From positions 49,166,001 to 49,230,000 of the forward strand of contig OX485804.1 in assembly GCA_950295325.1 (NCBI GenBank): a DNA stretch of 64,000 nucleotides, in the 5' to 3' direction. Shown here in pieces: positions 39,798 to 52,015 of the stretch (its first letter is position 1; every line of letters starts with the position of its first letter). The stretch comes from Polytrichum commune (lineage: Eukaryota; Streptophyta; Polytrichopsida; Polytrichales; Polytrichaceae). Position numbers and translations under genes: made by a program. Below the pieces are notes generated by a model. It saw only the letters and a list, made by a program, of their open reading frames with translations, was not told the origin of the DNA and did no database searches.

Positions 39798-40295
39798 GGG
39801 CCACTTCACACAAGAGACTGAGAGCCCGTGACCATTACGATTCAAGCACTCTCATTGGTGGAAAAGGCGGAGCCGGTCCAAGTTCGCTTCACACTATGCT
39901 TGAGGGACCAACAGAGCATGTGAATGCGAGATGGATGTAAAGTCTACATGGATTCCTACATGGCATTGAATGGATCATGTTTCATGCTCACTTGGATTAT
40001 TTTCAAAAACCACCTCTTGGGGGTAGGCCTCACACAAAACCGGGAGACCATGGCACTCCGAACGCTCACAACCGTTGATTTATTCTATTTTATCATGCGT
40101 GAGGACCTGCATGAATAGAAATTCATTGAAGTAGCATTTGGCTGAGGGCCCAGTCACATATGACTTCACACTGCACTTGAGGGTCCGTGACCACACTACA
40201 TGATTTTGGAGGTGTGTTGGGACAGCCTTGGACACTTTCTTTTGGGCTCTCACAGTTTCATGGTCACAGCTCTTGGCTCATGTGTGAAGTGGCCC
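39798..40295. mobile_element. non-autonomous PIF/Harbinger-like element, GGGCCACTTCACAC family (copy 2)
   Basis: Begins GGGCCACTTCACAC and ends GTGTGAAGTGGCCC; flanks are TTA and TCA. It is collinear with 25436-25927 over about 490 bp in the same orientation. Non-coding. Confidence 0.78.
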
Positions 40296-41010
40296 TCAAT
40301 TATAGATGTATTTTGAATAGCGAAGCTTAGAAACTATTATTATAGGTTGCTTCAACTTCCTTGAACAACATGTCACAACGCTCTGCCTTTGACCGAGCAT
40401 GGCATCTACAAAATGAGGTCAAAATACCAATCAATTGAAGTGTGGATCCGAAGTTATCAATGTAATTTGTCCCGTGTGTTATTTTAAAACGCCCACAATC
40501 TAGGGTCAACATGAAGATACTTTTTTTGTTTCCATTATTATTTACTTATATACTTACCAATCTAGGAAACACTAGATTTCTTTACAACCACACGTGATAG
40601 AGGATAAGGAATCCCCACCAATTGTGTTGTGAATATCCCTTAACAAAAGCAAGTTTTCCGTGCAAAGACTCAAAAGACAACTAGATACACATAGTCCAAG
40701 CTACATAACAACATGGTCGTCCAAAAGGAATAAGCGGAGAATGGGAGTACATAATAAGCTTAAGGTAGGTATACCCCACAACCATCAGTATGTACCACAT
40801 GCATACATTTGTTACTTCCACATGTATTCATGTGTTACATAGTGGTGGTTTTAGGTTCAGTGATAGTTTTGGGTATACTCATTTTATCTGTGGTTCAGAA
40901 GGACCACACTATGATAACTTGTAGTTTATGAATTACACTGTGCGATTGTATGTCCTGAGTACTTTACATGGTGTACCTTGGGTTTCAGTTCATGGTAGTT
41001 ACATTAGATA

Positions 41011-41287
41011 GTCTTATTACTGTGGGTCACAATAATGTTCTAGAGCCCACACTAGTTCACATATTATTAATGTGGGCTGCATTAATTTTCAACCCGCACT
41101 TAATTTCTAGTAGAGAATTAGCATGGGCCACATTATTTTATTTTTTTGCTAGAAAATCAATGTGGGTGATTATTCTATTTTGTGCTACTTTTGTCATGTA
41201 ATGAATAATCAATGTGTTGGTTCAAAGTCTTCATGAAGACTTAGAGGAAGACCCAAGGTCTTGGAACCGCTTTAATTCCACCTTAAC
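41011..41287 (+). repeat. dispersed repeat, copy 1 of 2
   Basis: Shares ordered blocks with 42551-42825: TTCTAGAGCCCAC, GAATTAGCATGG, AATCAATGTGGG/AATTAATGTGGG, TTTTGTGCTACTTTT and the CAAAGTCTTC/AAAAGTCTTCC pair. Same orientation. Origin unknown. Confidence 0.6.
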
Positions 41288-41589
41288 TAGAAAGTTAGTG
41301 TGGCCCACGCTAATGCCCCACCCACACTAATGGGGCTATTTAGTGTACCATGGAGTGCACAGTATAAACATGTTCCTCCTAAATTTGCTACTAATCATGG
41401 AGGGCATAGTATAGACGTTGAGGATTCCTACTTTCAATTTTTTTTTTTCTACATCGATTTGATCCCAATATCTAAATCAAAGACACCAAGTTAGTCCAAT
41501 GAAATAAACTGTAGATGAATTAGGTAGAAACCTTTATATGACAAGTTTTAACCAGACCCCTAACATGGGTGCCAACAAATTCTAAGCCC

Positions 41590-41880
41590 ATTCCAACACC
41601 ATTCTTGACATGTGCTAGAATATTGCACACTTGATTAGTGTGAGACAATTAGCAAATCCAAATCAAGGTCGAAATTGTTTTCCTCACAAAATTTTGAGCT
41701 CATATTGAACACGTTATTCATTATCAAAGTTACATTATCTTTCTTCTTAAATTCCCCCCCCCCCCCCTCTTAATTATGAATGTACACCAATTCTCTTGCT
41801 CACTATTGTACCTAGAATAGTTAACAAAATTTGAGAACATAGTTCAAGCTCTTTTAAACTCACATCTTATCTAGATTGCT
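41590..41880 (-). mobile_element. MITE fragment (AAGGTAGATG family)
   Basis: Core text in reverse orientation (TTAGTGTGAGACAATTAGCAAATCC, shortened; GAGCTCATATTGAACACGTTATTCA, shortened) with a 14-base C run at 41754-41767 inside. Ends are not identified. Confidence 0.5.
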
Positions 41881-42550
41881 CAAACTCTTCACCTTCAGTT
41901 TTGAGTTCCCTCAACTTTGAAATCCATCGAATAAAGCCACAATTAGGTCAAATCTTGGGTGTCCAGAAATAGTGGCCCCTCCTGAACATCCAAACAACCA
42001 AATCAAAGTCAAGAATGACATGTTTACACTCATGTGTAAACACAATTCAAAATGTGCCAATTAATGCTTCACTTTTGACATGATGTGGATCCCTTGTTGT
42101 TGTTGTTTATGGTACAAAGGTGAGTGTGTACTTACTACATAGAGGTGAGGATAACATCTTAAACTCATCCAAAATTGTAACATCACACAACAATATCTAG
42201 AATAGCACTTTACATCACATTAAGTAACTTAGCCCGAAAGCCAAAAGAATGTCAAGTATGCAACCACATTTTGATGCTTTTTTTCTAGCAAAGGCAAAAT
42301 TACCTTTGAGAAATTATGTATGCTATATTTAAGCTTTTGGGTAGATACCTTCACAAGGAGACATGATTAGTCTTTGATAAAGTTAGTAGAGGACAAAAAC
42401 GATGGACAAAAGATGGTAGAGGTTATGAACTAGGGCAGATGTTAATCTAGAAGATTCATAAAGGATATAAAGAACGCAACAAATAACATAGGGTCCCCTT
42501 TTACCCTTAGTTTTCAAGCCTTATGTTACAATTGTTACCAAATAATAATT

Positions 42551-42825
42551 GTCCTATTAGTGTAGGCCACAATAATTTTCTAGAGCCCACGTTAATTCTC
42601 ATAATTCTCAAATGGGCTACAATGATTGTCAACCTAAAATAAATCTCTAATACAAAATTAGCATGGACCACATTAACTATTTCTCAAGAAAATTAATGTG
42701 GGGAGTTACTATTTTGTGCTACTTTTAATGTAAGATATCCAATTTATTTCATGTAAAGGTGTTGGTCAAAAGTCTTCCTTAAGACTTTTAAGGAGAAGAC
42801 ATGGGGTCCTGGACACACGTTATGG
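42551..42825 (+). repeat. dispersed repeat, copy 2 of 2
   Basis: See 41011-41287. It directly abuts the left arm of the nested fold-back that starts at 42830. Confidence 0.6.
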
Positions 42826-42829
42826 TAGA

Positions 42830-44385
42830 TGAGGCTAATGTGGACACCGCCAGCTCTATGGAATCATCCAGCCATTGGATTTGAGCATTTGAAGCTTGAG
42901 TACATTAATTATTGCGAACCAAGACCAAAGAATTTGAAATCTTTGAATTGAGGAAGTTGTTGATGTAGGCTCCGGAATCAAAGATTCTCTACTTCCCAAT
43001 CCAATGTTAGGAGGGGGGGGGGGGGAACTTTTTTATTGTTCAATGTTGTGAAAATTATCATTAAGGTAGATGAGGCTTGTTCAATTAGCTTTCTTAATTA
43101 GACACTTATTTTTTGGCTCTTAATCAATGGAACAATCACTTTAATTTGGTTTGAGAGTAATACATGGTGATTTAGCAGCCATCTTGATGATATTTGGGTT
43201 ACCTTCATAAAAGGCAAACTACACCCCCACCCCCCCCCCCCCCCATCCTCCATAATTAAGAGTGCCACCCAAGGAGATATGACATACTTGATTTTTGTGC
43301 TTGAGGTGGACAAATTAAGAGGCCACATGTGGCTATGAGGTGTTGACCAACTTGTATTGTGGGTTTTCTATAATGAAAAGTCAATTCGGCAACATTTTAT
43401 CTTACATGTGACCACTATAGAGACATGACACAACCAATATTGGCATTCAACTTAGTTTTCATAGGCAAATGACTCATGCAAAATTTGCTAATGATGTTGT
43501 TCACTTGCACAACATTCAACAATAAAAGAGTTCCCCCTTATAACACCACATTGGGAAGTAGAAAATATGTGATTCCAGAGCCTAGACCAACACCTTCTTC
43601 AACTCCAATTTCAATGATTTCAAATTCTTTGATCCTCATTCACAATTGCTAACATGCTCAAGCTTCTAATGCTCAAATCCACCAGATGAATGATTCCACA
43701 AAGCTGGAGGTGTTCGCATTAGCCTCATCTACCTTAGCAGATTCTACATGGGTCGTTTGCCAATGAAAACCAAGTTTAATATAAATATTGATTGTGTTAT
43801 GTCTCTAAAGTGGTAAGATAAAATGTTGCCGAAGTGACTTTTCATTATAGAATACCCACCAATGATGGGGTAGAACCGGCATTTAGTTACAAATGAACCG
43901 GTTGAGTTTGAGACATAACCGGTTGAGGTTCAAGTCTGCAAGAAAATTACCAATCGTTTTAGAGGAATTTATAGAATATACCCCAATTTAAGAAAGGAAA
44001 ACCGGAGAGTGTCAACATGTAACCGGTTAGTCTTGCAAACACTAGGATCTCAACCGATTATGCCCAAAAATCTCCCTGAGCACTGATACCCACAACGCAA
44101 GTTGGTCAACACCTCATCGCCACATGCCACCTCATGATTTGCCCACCTTGGGAACAAAAATCAAGCATGTCATGGCTCGGTGGGTAGCACTCCTAATTAT
44201 GGAGGATGGTGGGTGTAGTTTGACTATTGCAAAAGTGAGTAACCCAAATATCATCAAGGCGACCATTAAATTACCATATATTACTCACCCGCCAAATTAG
44301 AGCAAATGTACCACTAATTAGGAGCCAAAAATAGGTGTCCCATAAAGGAAGCTTACCAAATTACAATAGTCTCATCTACCTTATT
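42830..44385. mobile_element. nested fold-back cluster ending in AAGGTAGATGAG
   Basis: Block order on the plus strand: A 42830-43052, B 43062-43354, C 43355-43480, A' 43509-43736, C' 43738-43860, hAT-like insertion, B' 44094-44385, primes being inverted copies. B+C and C'+B' form the arms of one element of about 1.3 kb interrupted by the 226-bp insertion; its loop is A'. A is a separate inverted copy of that loop just outside the left arm. The ends share ATGGTAGATGAG, TAAGGTAGATGAG and CTCATCTACCTTA. G/C runs lie inside (43013-43025, 43230-43244). No transposase. Confidence 0.65.
43860..44085. mobile_element. non-autonomous hAT-like element (short copy)
   Basis: 226 bp, beginning CAATGATGGGG and ending CCCTGAGCACTG, whose complement begins CAGTGCTCAGGG; both ends fit YARNG. 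It is flanked by a perfect 8-bp duplication, ATACCCAC at 43852-43859 and 44086-44093. It interrupts the right arm of the fold-back, so the fold-back is older. Related to 20540-20944. Confidence 0.78.
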
Positions 44386-44410
44386 TCCACCCAGACTAGA
44401 TAATTAGCAA

Positions 44411-44642
44411 GAGAGAGTTATCATTTACAAGCATCTCTCGTTCATCCAACACAATATCCTTAAAATAGTATGCAACCCAAACGTTACTTTTTTTTTAATG
44501 ATTTGACAACAGAATTAGATTTTAAAACTCCAAATTAGTGTACTCAAGATCATTTAAGATGAATCGACAACAAACCTATAGGGGTCAAGTTTTTATTTTG
44601 GGTGGATGTTAGGTACACTTGTATACGATAATTCCCTCTCCC
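44411..44642. mobile_element. MITE, GGGAGAG family (copy 2)
   Basis: GAGAGAGTTATCATTTACAA at the left and GTATACGATAATTCCCTCTC at the right are inverted; CGTTCATCCAACA is matched by GGGTGGATGTT. Non-coding. Confidence 0.55.
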
Positions 44643-45350
44643 CAACAATTAGAGTGGCCCACATTAATTATTTCCATGTTAATTTTCCACCCACAGTAAT
44701 AGGATTATTTAGTGTAGTATCTCAATGCAAATGTTTTTTCACAAAACTGTTGGACTGTGTTAACATGTACCCATACTGCATCTGGTTTGGTTGCACATTA
44801 CAAGAGGTTGGCAGAACGTATCATCCAGAGCTCGAGGCACCGCTGCTGGATGCCTCAGTAAGTGGATGAGTCTTTGTCATCCATGTGTCAAAAGACTTGC
44901 TCAATCTGTACAATCACAAACCCTTCCTCACTTGAGGTTAGTTATCAGATCGTAGGATAATGTAAAGCTTTGTGGTCTACATTCTTTACTTTAAGCATTT
45001 CAAAATGTGACATTTTGGCACCTCTTTGACAATTTCCACTTTGGCAATCACACAAAGAATTTCCACCATGCATGAGCATTACATACAACTGCAAAAGTTG
45101 TACCATGCTCTCGCAACTGAGCACTAAAGTTGGTAGTGCAGAAAGTGGAAACCGTACAAGTTGTAGTCGATTGAAGAACAACGCTTGTGCAATGAATTGC
45201 TCAAAGCAATTAAATGCAAACTATGTGACAATGTACATAGGTTGAGTGTTTACTATCTATTACTAACAGATCATCTGCATGGAAAACTGCTATACATATT
45301 TCTAGGAATTAGACACTACCTATACCTTGTCACACATCATGGAAGAATGT
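44643..45350. other. 3' flank of the P-loop gene; one conserved-looking fragment
   Basis: The plus-strand frame near 44749-44866 encodes YPYCIWFGCTLQ and TYHPELEAPLLDASVSG, which reads like real protein rather than noise, and GTAAGT follows at 44859. I do not recognise the family and could not place a matching exon. It may be a gene fragment carried by a mobile element. Confidence 0.3.
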
Positions 45351-48300
45351 TCAAGAGTTTGAGGTAAGGCCATTATCAGAGGTCTGTGACATGGACCTTT
45401 CCAGCAGTACAGAGGTACCGGCATTTGCAATAATTGCCTCACACAATCGATTTTGACGATGTTTCCTTTCCTTATCAAGGATGACATCATGCCAAAACTT
45501 GTTCACGTAAGCACTGGCATCTGCCTTGCAATACAGGTCCACCACGGACCCACTGTCAGTATTGAGGTCACCGAGGTGAGCCACTGCAGGATATGTGTCG
45601 ATGTCAATGAGTAGCTTTCTATCAGGACCCTCCTTGGTGGCTATCAGCTGTACACATCCATTGACAACATGAAGAAAAGTTAAAAGGTGTTTAACATCAG
45701 CAACAACATGAAGAAAAATTGCTCAGTAAATTAGGGACAGAGCCAAGTGTTTCTATAAACACATTAGACATGTAACATCTGTTGAAAGAACATTCACCTC
45801 TGCTGGGCCCTTCCATTTACTGGTAGAGTATATCCTGGCGGTGTCTACCATTGAAACATATTTGTCTATAGATTTGGAAAACATTTTATGAGACCTGAGT
45901 TGCCCTTTGACAGGCACTGCTCTCTTCGTGATTACAGCCCTCCTGTGGAGTAGCACACAAACAAACCAAAGTCAGCAAAATGTCTTTCATGACTTTCATA
46001 CCATAAAAGACACCACAAATCAAAGTATGATTAAGGGACACAAGATCCTCTAGATTCTCAAATAGGGATCAGCACAACCATTAGCATCTATAAAAGTGTA
46101 TCCATTGAACATAGCAGATGCATAGCTAGACACTTGTGACTTGACAATTGCCTCCAAATGCTTTCACATAAGAATAGGTATACATGGGGCATAAATGTGA
46201 CACATAAACATACAAACATGCCACAGAAACCTATGTTCTTATTCTACTGCAAAAACTAGAATCTCTAAACTAAAACTAAAAAGATGAGAGGAATATAAGC
46301 CACAAGATTGAACAGTGTGATTATGTCCTATTACCTCAAACCCCGCACCACAGCCAGGTGTGCATCACAAGTAACACCAACAAACTCAACTCTATAACGT
46401 CTCTTGTCATCAGAGCCATCTTTCAAGCCATTGGCATCATTACATTCATGATCGTCAGGTAGAGGCTCCCAGTATTTCTCAATATAAGTTCCATCTGCGT
46501 TCATCTTGTAACCAGGGCCCATTCGATATCGCCTACACAACCAGCATACAATAATAGGATCTTAGCTGGGGATCCTAGCTATCTATCAATTTGAGTACTC
46601 ATTAAATGGAAGACTCCAACCACATTTTACAGAGGAATAAGACTGGATTGATCTTGCAGGTTACTGTCAACTAGTTGCTCACCTGTTATGAATATCTCGA
46701 ACCATATCCATAGTCTGAAGTACAAAAGGCTCCCATGACATTGTCCCATCGAAAATAACATCTCTTCCCTCATTCAAGGCCGCCACCAACAAAGATGATG
46801 CTGCGTGTGTTGAATATTCATGTACCTGCAAATTCACTAAGCATTCTAGTTCAGGAACTGCACCTATAATGCTTCCTCTGCAAACGTGGCATTGTGAGTT
46901 GGCCATGCTACATTCACCTCAAAGTCATAGTATATCTTGCATCATCTTTGCAAATCATGTGCAATTAAACAGCTCGATAATGGTAATCACAACCCTGTTG
47001 AAGAAACAGTACACCTGCTCTTGGCAGCTACTTTACTAGCTATAGCTAGCACGAAGACTCTCAAATCAGCTCCTCTGGCTTGGCATTATAATGTCATACC
47101 TTCCCTATATTTTCTTTTGGGTCAAATATATCAATACATGATGTGCAAGGACTGAATCAAAACTTACAAGTTCTGCAGTGCCAACTATGTCATCCTTAGC
47201 CATAGAACTGAGCTGCCGGTAAATAACATCCGTCTCTTTGAATGCATCTGCCTCCACCACAACGGCATTGTGAACAACACCTGCCCAGAAAGAGCTGCAG
47301 AAAATTTGACATATGAAGATTAAATGCTGATTGGGACTTGGGCATCCAGGTAAAATCATCCTATAATCCACATATGATGAGACATTCAGATTACACTTCA
47401 ATGTGCACAACTCCTCAGATATATTACTCATACATTCAGGGGTAATTTATCTGTACACATACCTGCTAAGTATCTCTTTGACAACTGTGCTTTTCCCAGC
47501 ACCCATTCCTCCACCAATAAAGAGAATTACAGGGCAACGCTTTGAGGACTCTGCAGGTATTGTCACTGCCCCCTCATCTGGGACCGATGCATCCACAGGC
47601 CCGCGTATCTGTTTGAGTTCCTGAAAGAGAGTATTCATTTTCCGTTGTGTACTTAAAGACTTCAACACCTTGTCATATCGTTGCTTTCTGCATCACACAA
47701 ATCAACTCTTAAATACCTGAGGTGACTGTCTCTCATGAATCCCCTTGGACTGTGTAGTTGTCTTATTCATGAGACATCAGTTGAAGCTCATTCAGATCTT
47801 AATCTCTGCCCTTTATTGTGCCTTAGGTATAAAGCAATCACTCCCTAGAACATTTATTAAGCTTAGAATTCGATGTAATCTATATACATATGAAACTAAA
47901 TATTACATTCACCAATTTTTTATCACAAGGCACATGTCTCATTTATAATTTCCTATACCTGGTTTGCAAACTTGCCAAACCAGGGGGCAAGTTTGCAGTT
48001 TAGGGGATACACCCAGAGTTCCCGGATGCATATAGAATAATTTTAATAAAGACAAATTTCCAAAATAAACCTGTAGGTCCTATATTTTAATCGATCTCAC
48101 AAAACACAGGACATCTAAAGAACTTAGGGTTCTTCATTGATCCCACCCAGACTCAATGTATACAAAATCAGGAATTGTAAGAAATACAAAAAAAAGGAGG
48201 TATTGGCAGAATGCATGAATTTTTTTAAGCCTTCTGCTTGGTGAGATACCTAAGAGCAGTCAACACAGCACGATGCAACCTCTTCTGTTTAGCTCCGGCG

Positions 48301-49423
48301 CTGATGACCTAACAAGCTCCAAGGAACACTTCTTCAGCTTCAATAAGAGCAAGGAAACATGTGTACAGCACAATCTGAACTGACATGTTCCACGAATGTT
48401 AGACCAACCAAGCAAGACCTAAGTCAGTACAATTGAAGTTTTGTACTGTGCCGCCATCAGAAGTTAAATAACCTCAGTGACTAGAAATTATCGCACAGGA
48501 TAAAAACTCATGAGTTGCTGCTTCCTTAATCAAGAAGATTTCTAAGTTAATCTACTACACTTTACCAATGGAATGTACTGACCATAATTAGCTCCTTCAT
48601 GTTGAGACTAGGGTAAGGTCAAAGAGCTCCGTGTTTCATATTTATGATGTCACTTAGTGATCTCACCTTCTCAATGACTCCGGAAGCATTTTTCCAATGG
48701 AAGCTGAAATAGGATACTACACAGATCTCCAGTTCTTTCAACATATCATTGCAAATCTCCTCCTCATGCTTCTCCTGGGTGTCACCAGACACAAGCACAA
48801 TGGCTATCTCTCTACTCTCCTTTGTCATGCTCTGGTCCTCCCGCAAATAGCCTTCTGCTGCCTTGGCGACAGTCTTGGCAATAGTGCTCTCGGTGTCAAG
48901 CCCCAACTGCCGGACTGGTCAGGACAGGAATACGAACTTTTAGTTTAAAAGGATTCCGCACAGCCACAACCACTCGACAGGCAGGGCTCCTTGTTGCACA
49001 AAAATATAGAGCTGTAATCAAGAGCGTGCACAAACAATGATTCTTGACCTCATCATGTGGAATTCTATAAAGTGGATGCTTAATTCCACCACATACGATC
49101 ACAAGAACATTTCAGGACTCCTGAATCAAATGCTTCCAACACTGCATCTGATCGTTCAACGAATGCGAACAGCTCACACCTGGATGGTAGCAACATCAAC
49201 AACAGCCACCCTAAAAGCCCCTCACTGCATGAGAGAAGATCGTACCGAAGTAATCTCCGAAGCTTTCAAGCTCTTTCAAATTCCCGAATTCATTGAAGAT
49301 AGCTCGAGGCGCAAGTTTAGCGTGTGGATTTTCTTTCTTGGAGTTGAGGAACGCCTTCAGAAGACCAAGTGCGCCCACGAATGCCAACCCTGCAGTTATT
49401 ACAGCACCGTTCGCCATTTTCAT
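45351..49423 (-). CDS. membrane-anchored P-loop protein, zeta-toxin/UNAG-kinase fold (8 exons)
   Basis: The family is known in plants as an uncharacterised P-loop NTPase with a zeta-toxin-type kinase domain; its substrate is unknown. Exons (5'>3'): 49423-49246, 48914-48667, 47683-47463, 47294-47168, 46825-46683, 46532-46335, 45942-45798, 45647-45351; 518 aa, all GT-AG and in phase. Residues 7-25 are a hydrophobic N-terminal anchor (AVITAGLAFVGALGLLKAFL). Walker A is GGGMGAGKST (199-208, K206). The following acidic blocks VVVEADAFKE (D232) and VIFDGTMSWEP (D284) fit phosphotransferase positions. The C-terminal 100 residues are charged and of unknown fold. The first Met was chosen (MKMANG); the third residue is an alternative. 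The intron structure excludes a recent bacterial origin or a toxin-antitoxin role. Start and exon 2 border are the least certain parts. Confidence 0.88.
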
Positions 49424-50588
49424 TTAATTCTTCTTATCCTCTGAAATATCAGTTTCCTCTGCAATTCCAAAATCTTTGTCAGTAACACACACCAAACTCA
49501 AAGAATGAGAGTTTAACAAACCCAAGGACATGCTTAACCAAGCTAACCAAGGCAACATATACATTACGGATGCAAAGAGACACCCGTATCATCATATGCG
49601 AAGTCCAGTCCATCCGAGTGTCCCTCCATCAAGCGATCTTCGCACAATTACACAAGTACAGATCCAAAAACATGGACCAAAAAAAATGTTCTATTTCCAA
49701 ATGGTGCAATTCTCGTATATCCAAACACCTCCAAGCATTATGCCACTAAACCTCAGACTTACAAGGCGTGGGATAACATATGACACACTACGAACGGCTG
49801 ATCAGACATCCACTACATGCTCCCGTCCAAAAGGAAAGCCAACACATCTCCAACCCCACCCCCTACAGTAAACATCTCTTGAACGAAGGATCTCTGAAAA
49901 CCCACACACTCACGTTGATCACAAAACTGCAGTCAAAACCTCTTCCGAGCTCACACCCATCACCACATCTGATCACTCACGAGCTGAGGTTATTAGCCAC
50001 ATGGTCACACTTGGAAGTTGGAAGCACGAGACGCACGTGAAATCGGAAGCCTCACAACAGGGGGGCCGAGTCGTTGCAGATGCCGATGCCTCCATATAAG
50101 AACTCCATCCCAAGTGGACGATAATGCGGCCGGGCGTGGAAAGCATGTGGCGAAATCCGCAGTGGCAACATAAGATGATGTTAATCTTGCTTCCGTACAA
50201 TAATTCGACACTGTTGACTGATCCCCAATGGCAGCAGGGGTGAGCATGAGGTGAAGGGAGGGGAGAGTCATGGTGTAATAGATAAATTAAGTTAAGAAAC
50301 CCCAGAATCGGCGGCCTCGATGGAATCGATTGAGCGAGGTAAGTATTTAGTACTTTGTGATGAAACCCAACGTGCAGTGGAGGATAGATTCGAAAAGGAC
50401 CGTCAGAGGAGCGTGTGCAGGCTATGGAGGAGAGTAGGGTTTGGGTTTAGGGTTAGCTGGGGGCGAAAGAGCGAGTCAATGCAGGGGGACGCTACAAGGA
50501 GGTAAGCTTAGGGGGAGGGGGTACTCTTGACATGAAAACGGTAGGGCCCCATGCCATGAAAAACACTCTTTGTGTCAAAGCCAACAAC
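49424..50588. other. upstream region of the P-loop gene
   Basis: Expected promoter and 5' untranslated region on the minus strand. Several overlapping short frames on both strands have no recognisable domain. No clear TATA box could be assigned. Confidence 0.4.
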
Positions 50589-50727
50589 CATAACATTATT
50601 CAGATCCATAAGAGTGTTATGTGGGAGTGACAACATTATGCAGAATATTCCTCACATTCAGACTGAATATTCTGCATAATGTTGTCGGTCCCACATAACA
50701 CTTCTTGTGGATCTGAATAATGTTATG
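50589..50727. mobile_element. near-perfect hairpin, Stowaway-like MITE or small-RNA precursor
   Basis: The left arm 50589-50650 and right arm 50665-50727 are inverted with only about four mismatched positions and one bulged base; the loop is 14 bases. If the terminal TA pairs are the target duplication, the element is ACATTATTCAGATCC...GGATCTGAATAATGT, a Tc1/mariner (Stowaway-type) layout. RNA from it would form a 62-bp stem suited to Dicer processing. It lies about 1.2 kb upstream of the P-loop gene. Confidence 0.75.
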
Positions 50728-50815
50728 ACGATGATTAGAGTGTTTAGTAATTTCTTTCATATATGGGAGTTGCGTCATTTCTTTGTCATGCAAAAGGTTC
50801 ATGAAGATTTTCTCA

Positions 50816-51369
50816 GGGCCGGCTTACACCACGGACCATCGAAGATAGTCATTTTCATGGTCCAACTAGATGGTCTGATTTCTCTAAGAAAAAAATTAAT
50901 TTACAAAGCCTTTGGGCCCCTTACTAGGTGTAAACTGAATGTGGACCAAGAGGAATGACCATGCACCAAAAAATGAATGTGTTGGCTTTTTTTTTAATAG
51001 AAGTCCCGAAAGGGCATTTTTGAATTGAAAAAAAAAATTAACCATTCTCTTTTCTTCTCTTGTCTTCGTCTTCTCTTCTCCAAAAAAAAAGTCACTAAAA
51101 ACTTATTACAACAACATTTCTATGCCATGGACCCCCTACCTTTTCTACCAGAGCACATCTTTTGCCACTCCCACTGCGAAACCCATTAGACCGTGTCAGT
51201 GGATAACGTGGGCCTTAACATTTGTCTTTTGGGGACCTTGAACTCCATGGTCACTCTGACATTTTTCTCCTTGGTGTAAACCGAAGTGGTCATGGGACGA
51301 GTTCAACAACCAATTGTAGATTTTACAGGGCCTTGGGATGACTTCATGGTCTATGGTGTAAACATCCCC
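50816..51369 (+). mobile_element. non-autonomous Harbinger element (deletion derivative)
   Basis: 554 bp from GGGCCGGCTTACACCA to GGTGTAAACATCCCC, flanked by TCA and TTA. The first 250 bp are collinear with 54355-54640, the left end of the transposase-bearing element: both contain ACAAAGCC-T/G-TTGGGCCCCT, TAGGTGTAAAC and GTGGACCAAGAGGAATGACC. No transposase sequence remains. Confidence 0.78.
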
Positions 51370-51794
51370 TTATATTTTGGCTACTTGATAGATTTACTAG
51401 ATTCTATGTTTACTCATTGGACATAGAATTCATTCAAGCTTAATCGTTAAATAGAGATTTCATGTATATCATTGAATGCACATGGAGTAATGTTCTCTCT
51501 TTGCTTACTTTAGAAATCTTCTTATAATGATATATTTCTCCTCTTCTAAATCGTTATATTTTTGGCTACTCGTTCACATAACATTATTATGCAGTGTGAG
51601 TTTGTTCATATAGGCCCTAATAATATAACTATGGGATGCCCCAGCCTAGTGCAAGAAGACTTAGATCAAACAAGCTTACTCACTAGATTCCATTTTTATT
51701 ATTGAATGTCCATGAATGAATGTTTTATCTTTGTTTAGTTTTAGAAATCTTCTAGATCTAGATGTGAGTCACCTTCCTAAGTAATTATTAAGAT

Positions 51795-52015
51795 GGGAGA
51801 GAGGAATTACCACATATGAGTGTGTCTCTCAATCATCTAACATAGAAGCATTGAAATAGGAAACGGTCCATATATTATTATTTATGCTTATTTAGAAATC
51901 ATATTTAGGTTTAAAGACCCCAAATTAGTCTAGTCCAAGTCATTGAGATAAATTCGCCAAAATGTACATGGGATGAGTTTTTATGTTGGATGGATGAGAG
52001 GTACTTTACCTCATG
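51795..52015. mobile_element. MITE, GGGAGAG family (copy 3)
   Basis: Left end GGGAGAGAGGAATTACCAC and TCTCAATCATCTAACATA face TATGTTGGATGGATGAGAGG near the right end. The outermost right end is eroded. Confidence 0.55.

Noticed and set aside
45351-49423. Bacterial toxin-antitoxin system or recent horizontal transfer
   Set aside because: Eight spliced exons, a membrane anchor and no antitoxin partner; the family is known in plants.
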